NCBI GenBank assembly: GCA_003118195.1
Contig: BEXV01002964.1
Coordinates: 1-30,323, forward strand
Length of the DNA: 30,323 bases
Direction: 5' to 3'
Source of the DNA: Hemicentrotus pulcherrimus
Taxonomy: Eukaryota > Echinodermata > Echinoidea > Camarodonta > Strongylocentrotidae
Both the position numbers and the translations under genes were made by a program. The notes beneath the pieces were generated by a model, which made no database searches, was not told where the DNA came from, and saw only the letters and a list, made by a program, of their open reading frames with translations. This document shows positions 10,965 through 20,467 of the stretch, piece by piece (position 1 is the stretch's first letter; every line of letters starts with the position of its first letter).

Positions 10965-11800
10965 GTCACCAACCAGGTAATACTTTCGATTTACACAACA
11001 TCGTGAAGTAGGCGGAAGATTAAAATATATTAACATAAATAAATATATATATATATTCATATAAAGATATACTAGATTTTTTATTCTCGTTGTAAATTTG
11101 ATGTGTTTTTGTTTGTTTTTCATCATTCGATAATGAAACCTCCATTGCTTGAATAAGGGCATGTTTATCTGTATACTGTATAAGCATATACATATACAAT
11201 GTTGGTCAATTTATGGAATGATTTTGACAAAGATTTATTCCCAATAGATCTAGATAATAGTAAACATTCTCAGATTTTATTGAATAAAAATGTGCAAGTG
11301 TTTGTTGTGCGTGACTACTAAAGCATGTGCGCGCTACTCTGCTTATTGACTAGGGGACCTACGGCCTTAAGTCATAACTGACAGTAATGAGGATAAAGAT
11401 ATAGCACATCGTTACGGGGCTATTGCTTTGCCAAGAAATCACGACTGTACGCAGCGGGTCTAGGAAAGGGGGCAGCACCCACAATTTTTTTTTAAAAATG
11501 CAATAAGTTATCAATTATTCATTGCATTTCCCCCGTCCATAACAGTAACAGGAAAAATTCCCCTGCGTGGCCATGCCTTGAACCATGGTGCATGACCGTA
11601 CAGAGGACTTTTGTTTTGTTTGTTTTTATTTGTGGGGGCTGCCCTATACCCTAGCCCCTGCTGCATACTGTCACGATTCATTTGCAAAGAAATTGAGGTT
11701 ATACAAAAAATTATTCCACCTTTATGACCTTTACATATATATATATACATATATATTTGATATATATATTAAACTTGTCTTACTATTTTGTATGATAATC
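10965..11800. other. Non-coding AT-rich stretch
   Basis: Nothing recognisable as a gene. It contains TA-rich microsatellite patches (about 11040-11060 and 11728-11770) and a short GC-richer part near 11400-11480 of unknown origin. A plus-strand frame at 11585-11986 ends in microsatellite and repeat sequence and is not credible. Confidence 0.4.
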
Positions 11801-11811
11801 GAGCAGGAGAC

Positions 11812-11925
11812 AATAATGATAATAATAATAATACATATAATTTATAATGCGCCAAATCCACTTGACAGTCAAATGCTCAAGGCGCAGCTTGTGCAAAAGA
11901 TGAAATACATACGGTACATGATACA
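11812..11925. repeat. (ATA)n plus GCGC-bearing short interspersed element
   Basis: An ATA/ATG microsatellite (AATGATAATAATAATAATAC) leads into TTTATAATGCGCCAAATCC and CTCAAGGCGCAGC. The pairing of a trinucleotide run with inverted GCGC blocks resembles an abundant class of short elements in invertebrate deuterostomes. A related one in the opposite order is at 12990-13062. Confidence 0.45.
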
Positions 11926-12120
11926 TTTATACAAAGTGCGATATAGGAAAGGTACAGACATGAAAGGTTATGGTAATCAATTATAAGCTAAATTAAACAG
12001 ATATTTCAATACAGGTTGTAATATCTACATACCTCATACCGTCATCTTCCCTTACTCTTCCTTTCATATTTCAGTTATTGTAAACATAGTATATGTTCTT
12101 CTTTTCCTCTGTGTCTTTCT

Positions 12121-12157
12121 NNNNNNNNNNNNNNNNNNNNNNNNNNNNNNNNNNNNN
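12121..12157. other. Assembly gap (37 N)
   Basis: A run of 37 N followed at once by a run of G (12158-12170). The gap length may be an estimate, and low-complexity sequence probably caused it. Confidence 0.95.
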
Positions 12158-12170
12158 GGGGGGGGGGGGG

Positions 12171-12985
12171 ATCCCTACTTTTCAACCATATTATGGAAGG
12201 AAATCTGCCTTGATTTATTATTTATTACAAAATATTTGTTTTGACAAAATCCTTTCCGTGACGTGAACAACACACAATTACAAAATGATTCCACGAACAT
12301 TAAGATATACGAGTGTTACGAATGAAGTAAATATTTAGCACCGAGTGTTAATAATTTACTGGTCATTTGTCATAGGCAAAGCTTGACTGAGGCCATCTTT
12401 ATATACATATATCAGAGTTTCAGGTTTCAAAGTCAAATCATTTGCCGCATAATGAGGTCTTTGTCTTTTGTTTAAGGCGAAATATTTAAATAGAGACTTA
12501 GCAAAAGTATACACAAAATAAAAATGAAAAGTGATTAAAAAGAAACTTATAGCGTACCATTTACAACGTTAACAATCGTCAATCTACAAGATTCCCCACC
12601 AACGTGTATGAGAGAGATATGAAGCAAGATATTATTATCATAATGTATAGTTTTTCAGCTCGACATGGGCTGCGCCATGTCCTTGATAACGTGAAGTACT
12701 CAGCTATGCAAAGTCATTTATCAAGTAAATGTATTCAAATGTATGGATGCTTCCTTCCCATGTGTGCTGAGTGTGGTGATGGAGTATTGATTTTCTGTTA
12801 TTACCTTTTGTATAGCATTAGAGTAGTTCAAGGTTATGAACCTTTTGGAAGGTAACGTTAAGGTTGGTCCCCAGGCGTAAATAATCATGTCTGATTGATA
12901 CAAGTCTGTAAAAATTAAAACAATTACACACATCACATGTCCCAAATGACCCTGAATATGACAGCACAGCTAAAGCCAGGGTAAT
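12171..12985. other. Non-coding, no recognisable gene
   Basis: Unique-looking AT-rich sequence. The overlapping frames near 12600-12945 on both strands have no family resemblance or splice context and are treated as chance. Confidence 0.4.
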
Positions 12986-12989
12986 AATA

Positions 12990-13062
12990 TTCAAGTTTGG
13001 AAGCGCTTAGTAATTCTGATAAGCGCTATTTAAAAATGGAGTATTATTATTATTATTATTAA
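12990..13062. repeat. AAGCGCT inverted pair plus (ATT)n
   Basis: AAGCGCTTAG (about 13003) and AAGCGCTATT (about 13021) precede TGGAGTATTATTATTATT. It is the opposite-order counterpart of 11812-11925 and sits at the edge of the inverted repeat that follows. Confidence 0.5.
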
Positions 13063-13067
13063 TAACC

Positions 13068-13335
13068 ACAGATCTATAAATGATGACGTCATCCCACGTT
13101 GTACGTTCTAAAATAATCACTCCTTTAGAAAGTGATGTAGGTGCTACATGAATAGCCTTTTTATCCCCTTTTCAAAGAATACTTCCACCTGTGTATCATA
13201 AAGTGCACTGCTTGTGCATAAATGAATAATGATAACATAGCTTTCATGTGCACATATATATTCAGTATGTTGTCTCCGTGTATTTCACAATTGGTCTGCA
13301 ATGACCTTTATCTGCTCATGCTCAGACTATTAATT
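13068..13335 (-). repeat. Inverted copy of part of segment A (2405-2590)
   Basis: Read on the minus strand it begins near CAGCCAATTAATAGTCTGAG, then GCATGAGCAGATAAAGG, AAATACACGGAGACAACATA, TTATCATTATTCAT, AAGGAGTGATTATTTTAGAA and ATAGATCTGTGG. Copy A has the same blocks in the same order but lacks about 70 bases present here. This supports a dispersed repeat within the A segment. Confidence 0.7.
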
Positions 13336-13785
13336 GGCTGACTATTGTCAGAACGCAAATTTCTTTAAAAAAATAAGTAGTGTGTATACTTATATGCACG
13401 AATGACATGAGTATTTCAAGCCCCAAAGTCCCTCATGTTAGTTGATTAGGTACCCCCTCCTGCGAGAGTGGCCTCACCCAATTAACAACTAAATCTAACT
13501 ACACTAGTTGGCATACTAGAAGTGGCCCCTCACTTTGTTTTACCACGCATCATAGTCATCACCATTCTTTATTCTGTCTTCTGTTCAAGGTAAGAAAGAA
13601 ACTTGTATTATCCGATATTATTGTGGTATATTCCTGTTCATCATAAAATGTGTATTTGAACAACTGTAAGCTTTATTATTCCCATATTTTGTAGTACTGT
13701 GTAGAAAAAGATATAATAATTGTGTTTGTATTTTGTATTTATTATATATATACATTAATTTCCTTCTCAAAAGTACGATCTGAAA
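13336..13785. other. Non-coding; isolated donor-like site
   Basis: No coding exon is visible. TTCAAG|GTAAGAAAG near 13584-13598 is a near-consensus plus-strand splice donor preceded by a pyrimidine-rich stretch, but there is no ATG or open frame leading into it, so at most it could end an untranslated exon. Confidence 0.3.
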
Positions 13786-13786
13786 C

Positions 13787-13788
<2 letters not shown>

Positions 13789-13816
<28 letters not shown>
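13789..13816. repeat. (TA)n microsatellite
   Basis: An uninterrupted TA dinucleotide run followed by two copies of CAAATATGTAACAAT (about 13818-13848). Confidence 0.85.
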
Positions 13817-13819
<3 letters not shown>

Positions 13820-14051
13820 CAAATATGTAACAATCAAATATGTAACAATGATTTCATGATAGAGTATACAGTAAATAATTCAGATAACAGAAGGAGGCGA
13901 AGACCCGAACAACATAGCTTGAGTAACTGTTGGGAACGCCCATAATAAGTTAACACAGTTACTGAGAGAACATTATAGATATTATTATTATGACAATTAC
14001 ATATTGTATAACAGAACATTGATAGGAAAGAAAAACTGAGAAGATAATTAA

Positions 14052-14612
14052 AGGGTTGGTTGAGTTCTGTTGCAGAGGGCGCTGCTTCACAAAATAGTTT
14101 TGTGTGAGATAATGAAAAACTGAGTGTCAAATTTGAAAGAACATACAATTTAAATGACAAAATCATCTTTGTTTGATCAAAATCGGTTCAGAGACAGCTG
14201 AAATATCCATAAATATAACGATTTCTAATAATTGTGTACCACCAATATTATTAGATAATTTGAAAAAGCCGTTGAAAAAAAAAGGAATAGCGCCTTTAAC
14301 GTCGTATTTCAGCCAATGTTGATGTTGGCTCTTTTTGTTGGCATTTTCGTGTTGGTTATATTATCACACACCTACCCGGCCCATGTATTGTTATTTAGAA
14401 TTAATTAATTAACGGTCACCGTATTATTTCAAAAGTGGAACTGAATTGGTATGATTGTATTGGCTTAATTTCACAAATTTGGGGGTCTAAAATTACCTTC
14501 ATAGCAATTTTAGGTTCTAAATTGGCACTAGAAATGTCATAGATAAGAATAAGAGCAATAACCATGCACTTTGAAGGCATTTGCGGTCTGAAAACAGAAC
14601 TCAACTATCCCT
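14052..14612. mobile_element. Complete 561-bp TTAA-class MITE (Kolobok- or piggyBac-like target)
   Basis: Flanked by TTAA on both sides (14048-14051 and 14613-14616). The left end AGGGTTGGTTGAGTTCTGTT and the reverse complement of the right end, AGGGATAGTTGAGTTCTGTT, match at all but about two of 20 positions. TTAA target duplications are known for Kolobok and piggyBac transposons; AGGG-type ends fit Kolobok better, which is inference. There is no transposase. Two partial relatives are at 9459-9669 and 9825-10245, and an element with similar ends is at 19584-19960. Confidence 0.85.
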
Positions 14613-14876
14613 TTAAGAGAATGGTATATTAGATAATATGATATTTTGACTATGAGCGAAAACATAAGAAATGCCGGGGAAGAGGTAATTTCATTGATGA
14701 CAACATTGTTAACACTTGTAGTAATGATAAAAAAAACTTTTATTGATTTTGTGAAATTGATGTTCATGTTATTTAACTTTATAGACAACATTTAAGTAAG
14801 TTTTGAATAGAGAATACTTTATTGCTGTCTGTATAGTTACATTTTGCTTACATGCATGATATATATATATATTATA

Positions 14877-15043
14877 GTATTAATGACTGCTTTGAGAGAA
14901 ATACTTTTTTTTTTCATACGCTCAAGGGAAGGTTACAATTGTGATATTGCATAAGGCGTGCCGAGGGCAATAGCCCAATTGTAACCTTCCCAAGAGCGTA
15001 TAAAAACAACTTTTTCTCGAATATTAAAGCAGTCATTAATACT
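14877..15043. mobile_element. Foldback (long-hairpin) MITE
   Basis: Two arms of about 66 bases pair. The left begins AGTATTAATGACTGCTTT and ends GGGAAGGTTACAATTG; the right begins CAATTGTAACCTTCCC and ends AAAGCAGTCATTAATACT. The loop (about 14943-14975) holds a second inverted pair, TATTGC...GCAATA. The outer and inner thirds of the arms pair almost perfectly; the middle is looser. There is no coding content. Confidence 0.8.
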
Positions 15044-15455
15044 TTTATATGCCGAAAAAAAAGAGTCAACTTATGACACCACCTTGGCCTTTCTTTAGTT
15101 TATCTGCACGGTTTTTTTTTATGAGTGTATCTTTGAGAGTAGACTAGATCTAGATTCTAGTCTAATCAAGATATTTTTACAATTTTTGGGGTGGACCGGC
15201 CCTGTGGGGAATATGGAGAAAAACCTGCGCTTTCATGTGACACCTCACTTATTGAGTATCACCTCAGGATCACGAGTAATATTAGTTTGAATTTCTGGTA
15301 ATTAAAACATCGACCAATTTAGCATGAGTGCGCAATGGCCAATGCGTAGGGATGTGTGCAATCTCTATGGGAAGGATTTTAGCACTACTAGACCTATAGA
15401 ATCTAGGCCTACTAGATCTATTTTGAAGGGAAAAAATATGGAGAATGTAACGTAC
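15044..15455. other. Non-coding; possible intron of the minus-strand exon at 15539
   Basis: No recognisable exon. Near 15140-15165 and 15385-15422 there are short CTAGATCTAGA-type palindromic strings. If the exon at 15456-15539 is real, this is the start of its first intron. Confidence 0.35.
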
Positions 15456-15539
15456 CCTTTTTGGTATTCTTGCTGTCAGCAAGTCTTGCATTTGATCATC
15501 ATCAATAAGTTGAAATCTTAGGAGAGTTTCTTCAGCCAT
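15456..15539 (-). CDS. Candidate first coding exon on the minus strand (partial gene, unknown product)
   Basis: From an ATG with A at -3 and G at +4, 28 codons are open and end exactly at a strong donor, AAAAAGG|GTACGTTA (phase 0). The peptide begins MAEETLLRFQLIDDDQMQDL and ends LTARIPKR: acidic, soluble and unlike the low-complexity frames around it. The frame stays open past the donor to 15282, but that part becomes compositionally different. I do not recognise the family, and no second exon could be identified further left. It may be a real short first exon or a chance frame beside a donor-like string. Confidence 0.35.
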
Positions 15540-16067
15540 TTTTGCCTTGTTTGAAATTCAGTACGATCGAGATTGCCGTATTAAAATTACCGACCAATTC
15601 TTCGCACACGTACGGTATCCGCGATCGCTCAAACCAGTTTTTCACATGTGAACCTATGTGTATTTCACCAAGACTGAACTTTTATCCCGGTAACTGGAAT
15701 TTTGCCGGGATTTTACCAATTTACTCTCGAACTATTACATGGGTGTGGGTATATATTCTTAGAAATCTTAGCCAATGACAGTTGCTATTAACTATGTACA
15801 GGTATAATGAATTACATGCCAAAGCAAAAAGTTGTTACATATTCTAGTTTCAGTCAGTCACAGTCTGCATAGCTGCAATGTTTGTGTTTTGTAGCATCCA
15901 TGCATATCGGAAAAAAGGAAAACTTGATTTTCAGTAACAAAAATGCCCTAATTCTCCCTGCATTGGGAGGGGGACACCCCCTCCAAGACCCTCTCTTGCT
16001 CGCGCCCTCGAAAAGGCCCACCTCATAATAATTTCAGCATACCTCATTTGCCCTTCCTTCTATCATT
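15540..16067. other. Non-coding, no recognisable gene
   Basis: Mixed sequence with some CpG (near 15560-15630), possibly the upstream region of the minus-strand exon. A short C-rich stretch (about 15965-16020) contains GGGAGGGGGACACCCCCTCC, a GC-rich hairpin. No supported gene. Confidence 0.35.
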
Positions 16068-16223
16068 AACCCTTTCTCTCTCTCTCTCTCTTTCCCCTCT
16101 TCCATTTCCTTCGTCCCGTCTTGATATATTCCCTATCCCTCCACCTCTTCTCTTTTGCATTTTATTGCATGCCCTCCCTTTTCTCATCTCTATCTTTTTT
16201 CCTTCTCTCTCTCTCTTCCTCTT
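16068..16223. repeat. CT/TTC-rich low-complexity tract
   Basis: Pyrimidine-rich on the plus strand, with a CT dinucleotide core at about 16074-16091 and looser CCCTCT/TTCTC units to about 16223. Frames across it on both strands are composition artefacts. Confidence 0.8.
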
Positions 16224-16328
16224 TGACAAGTTTAACAACAGCGTATAGTGCAGTTTTACGACAAATAATTAATACGAGATAAGTGAGCATGTAGATTAAA
16301 CAATTTCAGAACTCTTGACCAACAATAC

Positions 16329-16536
16329 CTGTACATTTTGAGGAAATCGCATTCGAACAAGGGTCATCCGAATAACACGTATCGGCTATGACGTCATTTT
16401 TCAGACCCCTCAGTTTCGCCCATTTTCCGTCCTTTTTATTCCTTGAAATTTTGCAAGTGCAGTCTGGGTGGCCACACGCAGGGCCTCTCAAAGCCGGATT
16501 TTTAAAATCTGCCAAGGTGGAAATTTTAGACGCCAT
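16329..16536 (-). CDS. Candidate Cys-rich first coding exon on the minus strand (partial gene, unknown product)
   Basis: The ATG at 16536 is preceded in frame by a TAA, so the start is well bounded. Sixty-nine codons plus one base run to a donor-like ACAG|GTATTG (phase 1). The peptide has an ordered cysteine pattern: ACGHPDCTC around residues 20-28, then DTCYSDDPCSNAISSKCTG at the end, with a Lys/Arg-rich middle. The C-x-H-x2-C-x-C cluster could bind a metal, but no known zinc domain is recognised. The composition looks more protein-like than other frames in this window. A chance frame cannot be excluded. Without splicing the frame stops a few codons past the donor, at 16306. Confidence 0.35.
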
Positions 16537-17009
16537 TTAACTCCCGGGATGGTTATTATTAGAATGGACAGTCACGACACGCTTCATGTCGTGTTCTTCA
16601 TTCACCAACATCCCATCCGTTATGCACGAAGGGCTATATGTAAGCCCTATCTGTGTCCCTTCCATTATCCCGATTCCAGTCACAAATTGATATTGCAGGA
16701 CTCTTGATGAATTAATTTAGCAGTTCATTCCGCTCGGTTGATTCTATTGTCGGATTACTAAGCAGGGAAATAAAGAAGTGAATATATTATCATGACTAGC
16801 AACCATGTATTATTATTCTTTTTTTTTTTCATTGTCTCTACAATGCTATTTCAAAAATATTTGATGACAAAAGATGGCACTCTAGTACAATTTGTATGTA
16901 GCATCACACTCGCATGCATGCATGCAACCACATGGCAGATAATTCATTCCCATCAGTACCGGGTAAAATAATCTACAGAAACTGAATTTGAACCTGGGCC
17001 ATTATTCTC
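16537..17009. other. Non-coding stretch before a LINE
   Basis: No supported gene. GACACGCTTCATGTCGTGTT (about 16574-16593) is a small imperfect palindrome. GCATGCATGCATGC (about 16912-16925) is a short tetranucleotide repeat. The plus-strand frame over 16468-16707 overlaps the minus-strand candidate exon and is treated as its shadow. Confidence 0.35.
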
Positions 17010-18133
17010 TCTTGTCACCAATTCTCATTCTCACCAATTTGGAAATGAAGGGTTCTTCGGTCGATCACTACCTTGTTGGTATGCTTGACCATATTCACAA
17101 AGGCCTTGACCGGCCAGGCTTTGTCGCCAATGTCTGTGCCATCGACTTTTGTAAAGCTTTCGACAAGATCAATCACACTATTGCCATCAAGAAAATGATC
17201 AATCTCGGTGTTGATAGGTCCATTCTGCCAACCATCTGCAGTTTTCTTTCGCGGAGAACGCAGTCTGTTCGCTTCAAGGGTGTATCGTCTGAATCCCGAA
17301 AGCTCTCTTGCGGTGTTCCACAAGGGACGAAACTTGGCCCTATCACATTCCTTGTTATGATCAACGATGCTGCTGAAAATTGTGACTACTGGAAGTATGT
17401 CGATGATTTGTCACTTGTGGAAGTTGTTCATCACTCGCTGTCGTCAGAAATGCAGTCGAGTCTCGATTCCTTAAGTCGCTGGTGTGATGACAACGATATG
17501 GCTCCTAAACCGAAAAAGTGTCAAGTGCTGCAAGTCTTTTTTCTTCGTCATGCCCCCTGTTCATTTGTCCATTCGTGATATACCCTTGCAATCCTGCTCA
17601 TCTTTTAAACTTATTGGTGTTATCGTTCAGGATGATCTAAAACGGAAAGAGCAGGTGAAACGCAAGGTTGGAAATGCATCACGTCGCCTCTTCATTCTAT
17701 GTAAACTCAAGAAGTTTGGTGTAAAACCGGAGGATCTTGTGTTCATATACTCTGTGTACATACGACCAATACTAGATTATGCAGTACCTGTTTGGGGAAC
17801 AAGTTTAACCCTGCGCCAGTCTGCTGAAATTAAACGAGTACAGAAGAGAGCTCTTCGCCTGATTTGTTACCCGACTGACTCTCACTTTGATGACCTTCTT
17901 CACCAATTTGACATTTCATCTCTTGATAGCCGACGTGTTGAGATCCTCACGCGATTTGCGAAATCACTTCTGGGTTCTCTAAGACACCGCCATCTCCTGC
18001 CACAACCGCGCCATTTGACTACTTGCCGCATTTTAAGAAACTCCGATCATTTGTCCTACCACGTTGCAGAACCCAGCGCTACAAACAATCGACAGTTCCC
18101 TCTCTTGTTCGTTTGCTAAATTCAATCAACTGA
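17010..18133 (+). pseudogene. 5'-truncated CR1/L2-like LINE reverse transcriptase, frameshifted
   Basis: The peptide carries reverse transcriptase motifs in order: KGSSVDHYLV, AIDFCKAFDKINH (catalytic Asp in F-x-KAFD), CGVPQGTKLGP (about 17310-17342), YVDD (17396-17407, catalytic Asp pair), and NDMAPKPKKCQVLQV. A frameshift near 17535 moves to the frame with FKLIGVIVQDDLK and RPILDYAVPVWG. A second shift near 18020 leads to FKKLRSFVLPRCRTQRYKQS, ending at TGA 18131-18133. These tail motifs are typical of CR1/L2/Rex-type LINEs. The endonuclease half is missing. Two frameshifts and long open stretches suggest fairly recent inactivation. Confidence 0.88.
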
Positions 18134-18883
18134 AATCTTGTTAGATCTGTTTTATGTATTGTCATTTTTCGAACTCTCTCCCTCTCTCCGTCTCTCTCTC
18201 TCTCTCTTCCTCCCTTTCTCTAGCTCTTTCTCTCTCCTTCTCCTTTCCCTCCTCCCCTCTCCCACTGTTTCTCTATATCTGTCTTGTATTTCCTCTTCTC
18301 AATTTTCTGACAATGTGATAATTACTCATCAATAATTTTCACCAATATGTATTGGTCATGGACATTCACTAATTTTAAACAGCATAATAACAATTCCATA
18401 ATGGCATTCGTATTAATGTATCATTTGACATTTCCGAATTATGTGTTTTACTTTTACAATGCTTCATTAAGCTGAATCAACTCAATTCTCGTTTATTTGC
18501 GTACTTTTTTGGGGTCATGAATTGAACTCTCTTTTTTCTCGTTATCCTTTCCCTCTCCCTCTCTTTCACTTTTCACTTTTTATTTCTTCTTTCTTCTCAA
18601 TTCACTGACAAACTGATTATCACTATTTTATAACTTACAATCCTTTTTCTTTTTTTCTTCATACTTTAATTTATTACTGAATTTTTAATTCAACTGTTTT
18701 TAATGCATTTTTTTATATGATACAATGTGAGCAATGTACTTTAACTTATTAATGAATTTTTAAATTTTCTGTTTTTAATGCATTTTTATATGATACACTG
18801 TAAGCCGATTATTGTTAGTCTTTAGACTTTTTATTTGGTATATTTGTAATAAAACCGAAATTTAATTGAATTGAATTGAATTG
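18134..18883 (+). mobile_element. 3' UTR and AATTG tail of the CR1/L2-like LINE
   Basis: After the ORF stop come two CT-rich blocks (about 18175-18260 and 18536-18600), each followed by a related TTCTCAATT..CTGACAA..TGAT..TCA stretch, then a 75-bp tandem duplication. The sequence AATAAAACCGAAATTTAATTG leads into four AATTG units, ending near 18883. Short tandem 3' tails in place of poly-A are characteristic of CR1/L2-group elements, which supports assigning this 750-bp stretch to the LINE above. Confidence 0.75.
18662..18805 (+). repeat. Two-copy 75-bp tandem duplication in the LINE 3' UTR
   Basis: TACTTTAATTTATTACTGAA at 18662 recurs as TACTTTAACTTATTAATGAA at 18737. Both continue through TGTTTTTAATGCATTTTT and TATATGATACA. 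The second copy is slightly shorter. Confidence 0.85.
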
Positions 18884-19583
18884 ACATTGCCTTCCTTTTC
18901 CCGCGCTTACTTCCTTCTTACCACGAAGTATGTAATGTGTATGCGTCAATCATTGAGAATATAATCACTAATAAAGCTGAAAATATTCTTCTTTTGCCCC
19001 TTCTGTATCTTCTTCTTCCTGGTAGAACAGTAGTAAAAGTAGTAGTAGAAATATTGGAATTTTAGAGAATATTACGATTGTTCAACAACATAAAACAAAT
19101 AGAAAGCATCCAGGGGCGGTACCAAAACAGCCCCGTCGCATTTTTAACCTCTTGCCTTAATGAATAAAATCAGTTGGTTGTGTGAGAGCTAGAGGGGTAG
19201 AAAGTAAATGAATAATAATAGATAATAATGATGAATAATGAATAATAATGAAAATGAATAATGCATGAGGCTACATTTGTACATGTTTGGTATTTTCTAA
19301 TATTTCTTTCGTTCTCCTGACCAAATTACAATATAACAAGGTAAATAAATATATGCAGCCTGAAGTTATCATACAAAATATGCAAAGATAATTATGTAAA
19401 TGAGTATTAAAAAAGGGACTCTTGATCAAAGTTTAAAGTATTCGATCCATGTTTTTTTTTTTTTCTTCTTTCTGTTAATAAAATTCATGAATTATATTTG
19501 TTCTAACTGTTAAAAATAAACACAAATACTCCTTGAACTATAAAGAGACGAGTTTCATAAGAAATTTTCTGGAAATAGGTTGA
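18884..19583. other. Non-coding, with an AAT/AATG microsatellite
   Basis: No gene recognised. A GAATAATAATAGATAATAAT-type microsatellite lies at about 19208-19262, and a short GTAGTA-type patch near 19030-19046. Confidence 0.4.
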
Positions 19584-19960
19584 AGGGATCCGGTAATTTT
19601 GTCTCAGATTATGAAAAAAAATACTGGATTTAGCTCATGATGCAATGATAATTATAAAACTTTACGTCAGTCAGGAACCCCATGACTTTTACAAGCCGAT
19701 CGCCTGTCTGATTATCAAGATATTTATGATTGAACTTACGAATATTGAAAACCGTCAGGCGAACGGTTTTCATAACACTACAGTCTATTGGGGTAAACGA
19801 ATATGGTAAAACCGGTCACTCAAAGATTTTTACTTTTTTGAGGCACTTCTTGATCAATTTGAAGCGATTTTTTTTTAGGGCTTCAATATTACACCATATC
19901 ACAGACACTGATAACACAAAGGGCCGTGTATCTCAGATTTAACATTGTTAAACGATCCCT
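19584..19960. mobile_element. About 377-bp AGGG-ended TIR element next to TTAA
   Basis: The left end is AGGGATCCGGTAA after TTGA (19580-19583). The right end is AACGATCCCT followed by TTAA (19961-19964). The first eight bases (AGGGATCC versus AGGGATCG) pair well, and the inner TIR is weak. Inside, GAAAACCGTCAGGCGAACGGTTTTC (about 19747-19771) forms a perfect 9-bp stem. The ends and TTAA context match the MITE at 14052, so it is probably the same transposon class, with one mutated target copy. Confidence 0.5.
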
Positions 19961-19965
19961 TTAAG

Positions 19966-20171
19966 AAAACTGTAAGTATTTATGTTTCTCAGATTTACTG
20001 ATATTGATTACATTACATGTAAAGTATCTATTTTGTTTATACCTTTGCATTGTGTTATGAAATATGCTGTTTAGAAATGAAATGTGATGTTATTTTTAAT
20101 TTGATTGCAAATTGTCATTTAATTCAGCTGATGCTGCGAATTGATAATAAAACAAACTGAACTGAACTGAA
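19966..20171 (+). mobile_element. LINE 3'-end fragment with an AACTG tail
   Basis: AT-rich sequence ending GATAATAAAACAAACTGAAC, with the AACTG unit repeated about three times. The layout AATAAAAC plus a pentamer tail is the same as the 3' end at 18843-18883, but the sequence differs, which suggests a second CR1/L2-like LINE reduced to its 3' end. Confidence 0.5.
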
Positions 20172-20335
20172 AAAAAGTTTTGATCCCCAGTCACAGCTAC
20201 AACAGATGGGATTTGGTTCATTGAAGAAGCTAATAGTAGAACTGCATTATATTCTGATTGAGGCCTGATGGTACATTCCTGAATCTGATTCCCAAAAAGT
20301 CATGTTCATGATGTCACAAATGATCTAACGGGCTG

Positions 20336-20346
20336 CATATAAATGA
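20336..20346 (+). promoter_or_regulatory. TATA-like box of the neurotrophin-like gene
   Basis: GCATATAAATG lies about 130 bases before the start codon at 20468. A start site about 30 bases downstream would give a 5' UTR near 100 bases with no intervening transposon. The position is favourable, but promoter function is inferred. Confidence 0.4.
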
Positions 20347-20467
20347 GGACGAATTCATAAAATTAACACATGTCACATGATTTAGTTGAACTAAAATTGT
20401 TGATCGTTCTTGAATTTTCTTTTCCGACAAAAGTTTTCATCTTGACTCAACGAGGTAACAACGTATC

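Noticed and set aside
11585..11986. 133-codon plus-strand frame
   Set aside because: It runs through TA and ATA microsatellites and a short interspersed element; no domain or splice context.
13834..14166. 110-codon minus-strand frame
   Set aside because: It crosses the boundary of the 561-bp MITE, so it cannot be one gene.
17015..17364. Minus-strand frames of 102 and 63 codons
   Set aside because: Antisense shadows of the CR1/L2-like reverse transcriptase.
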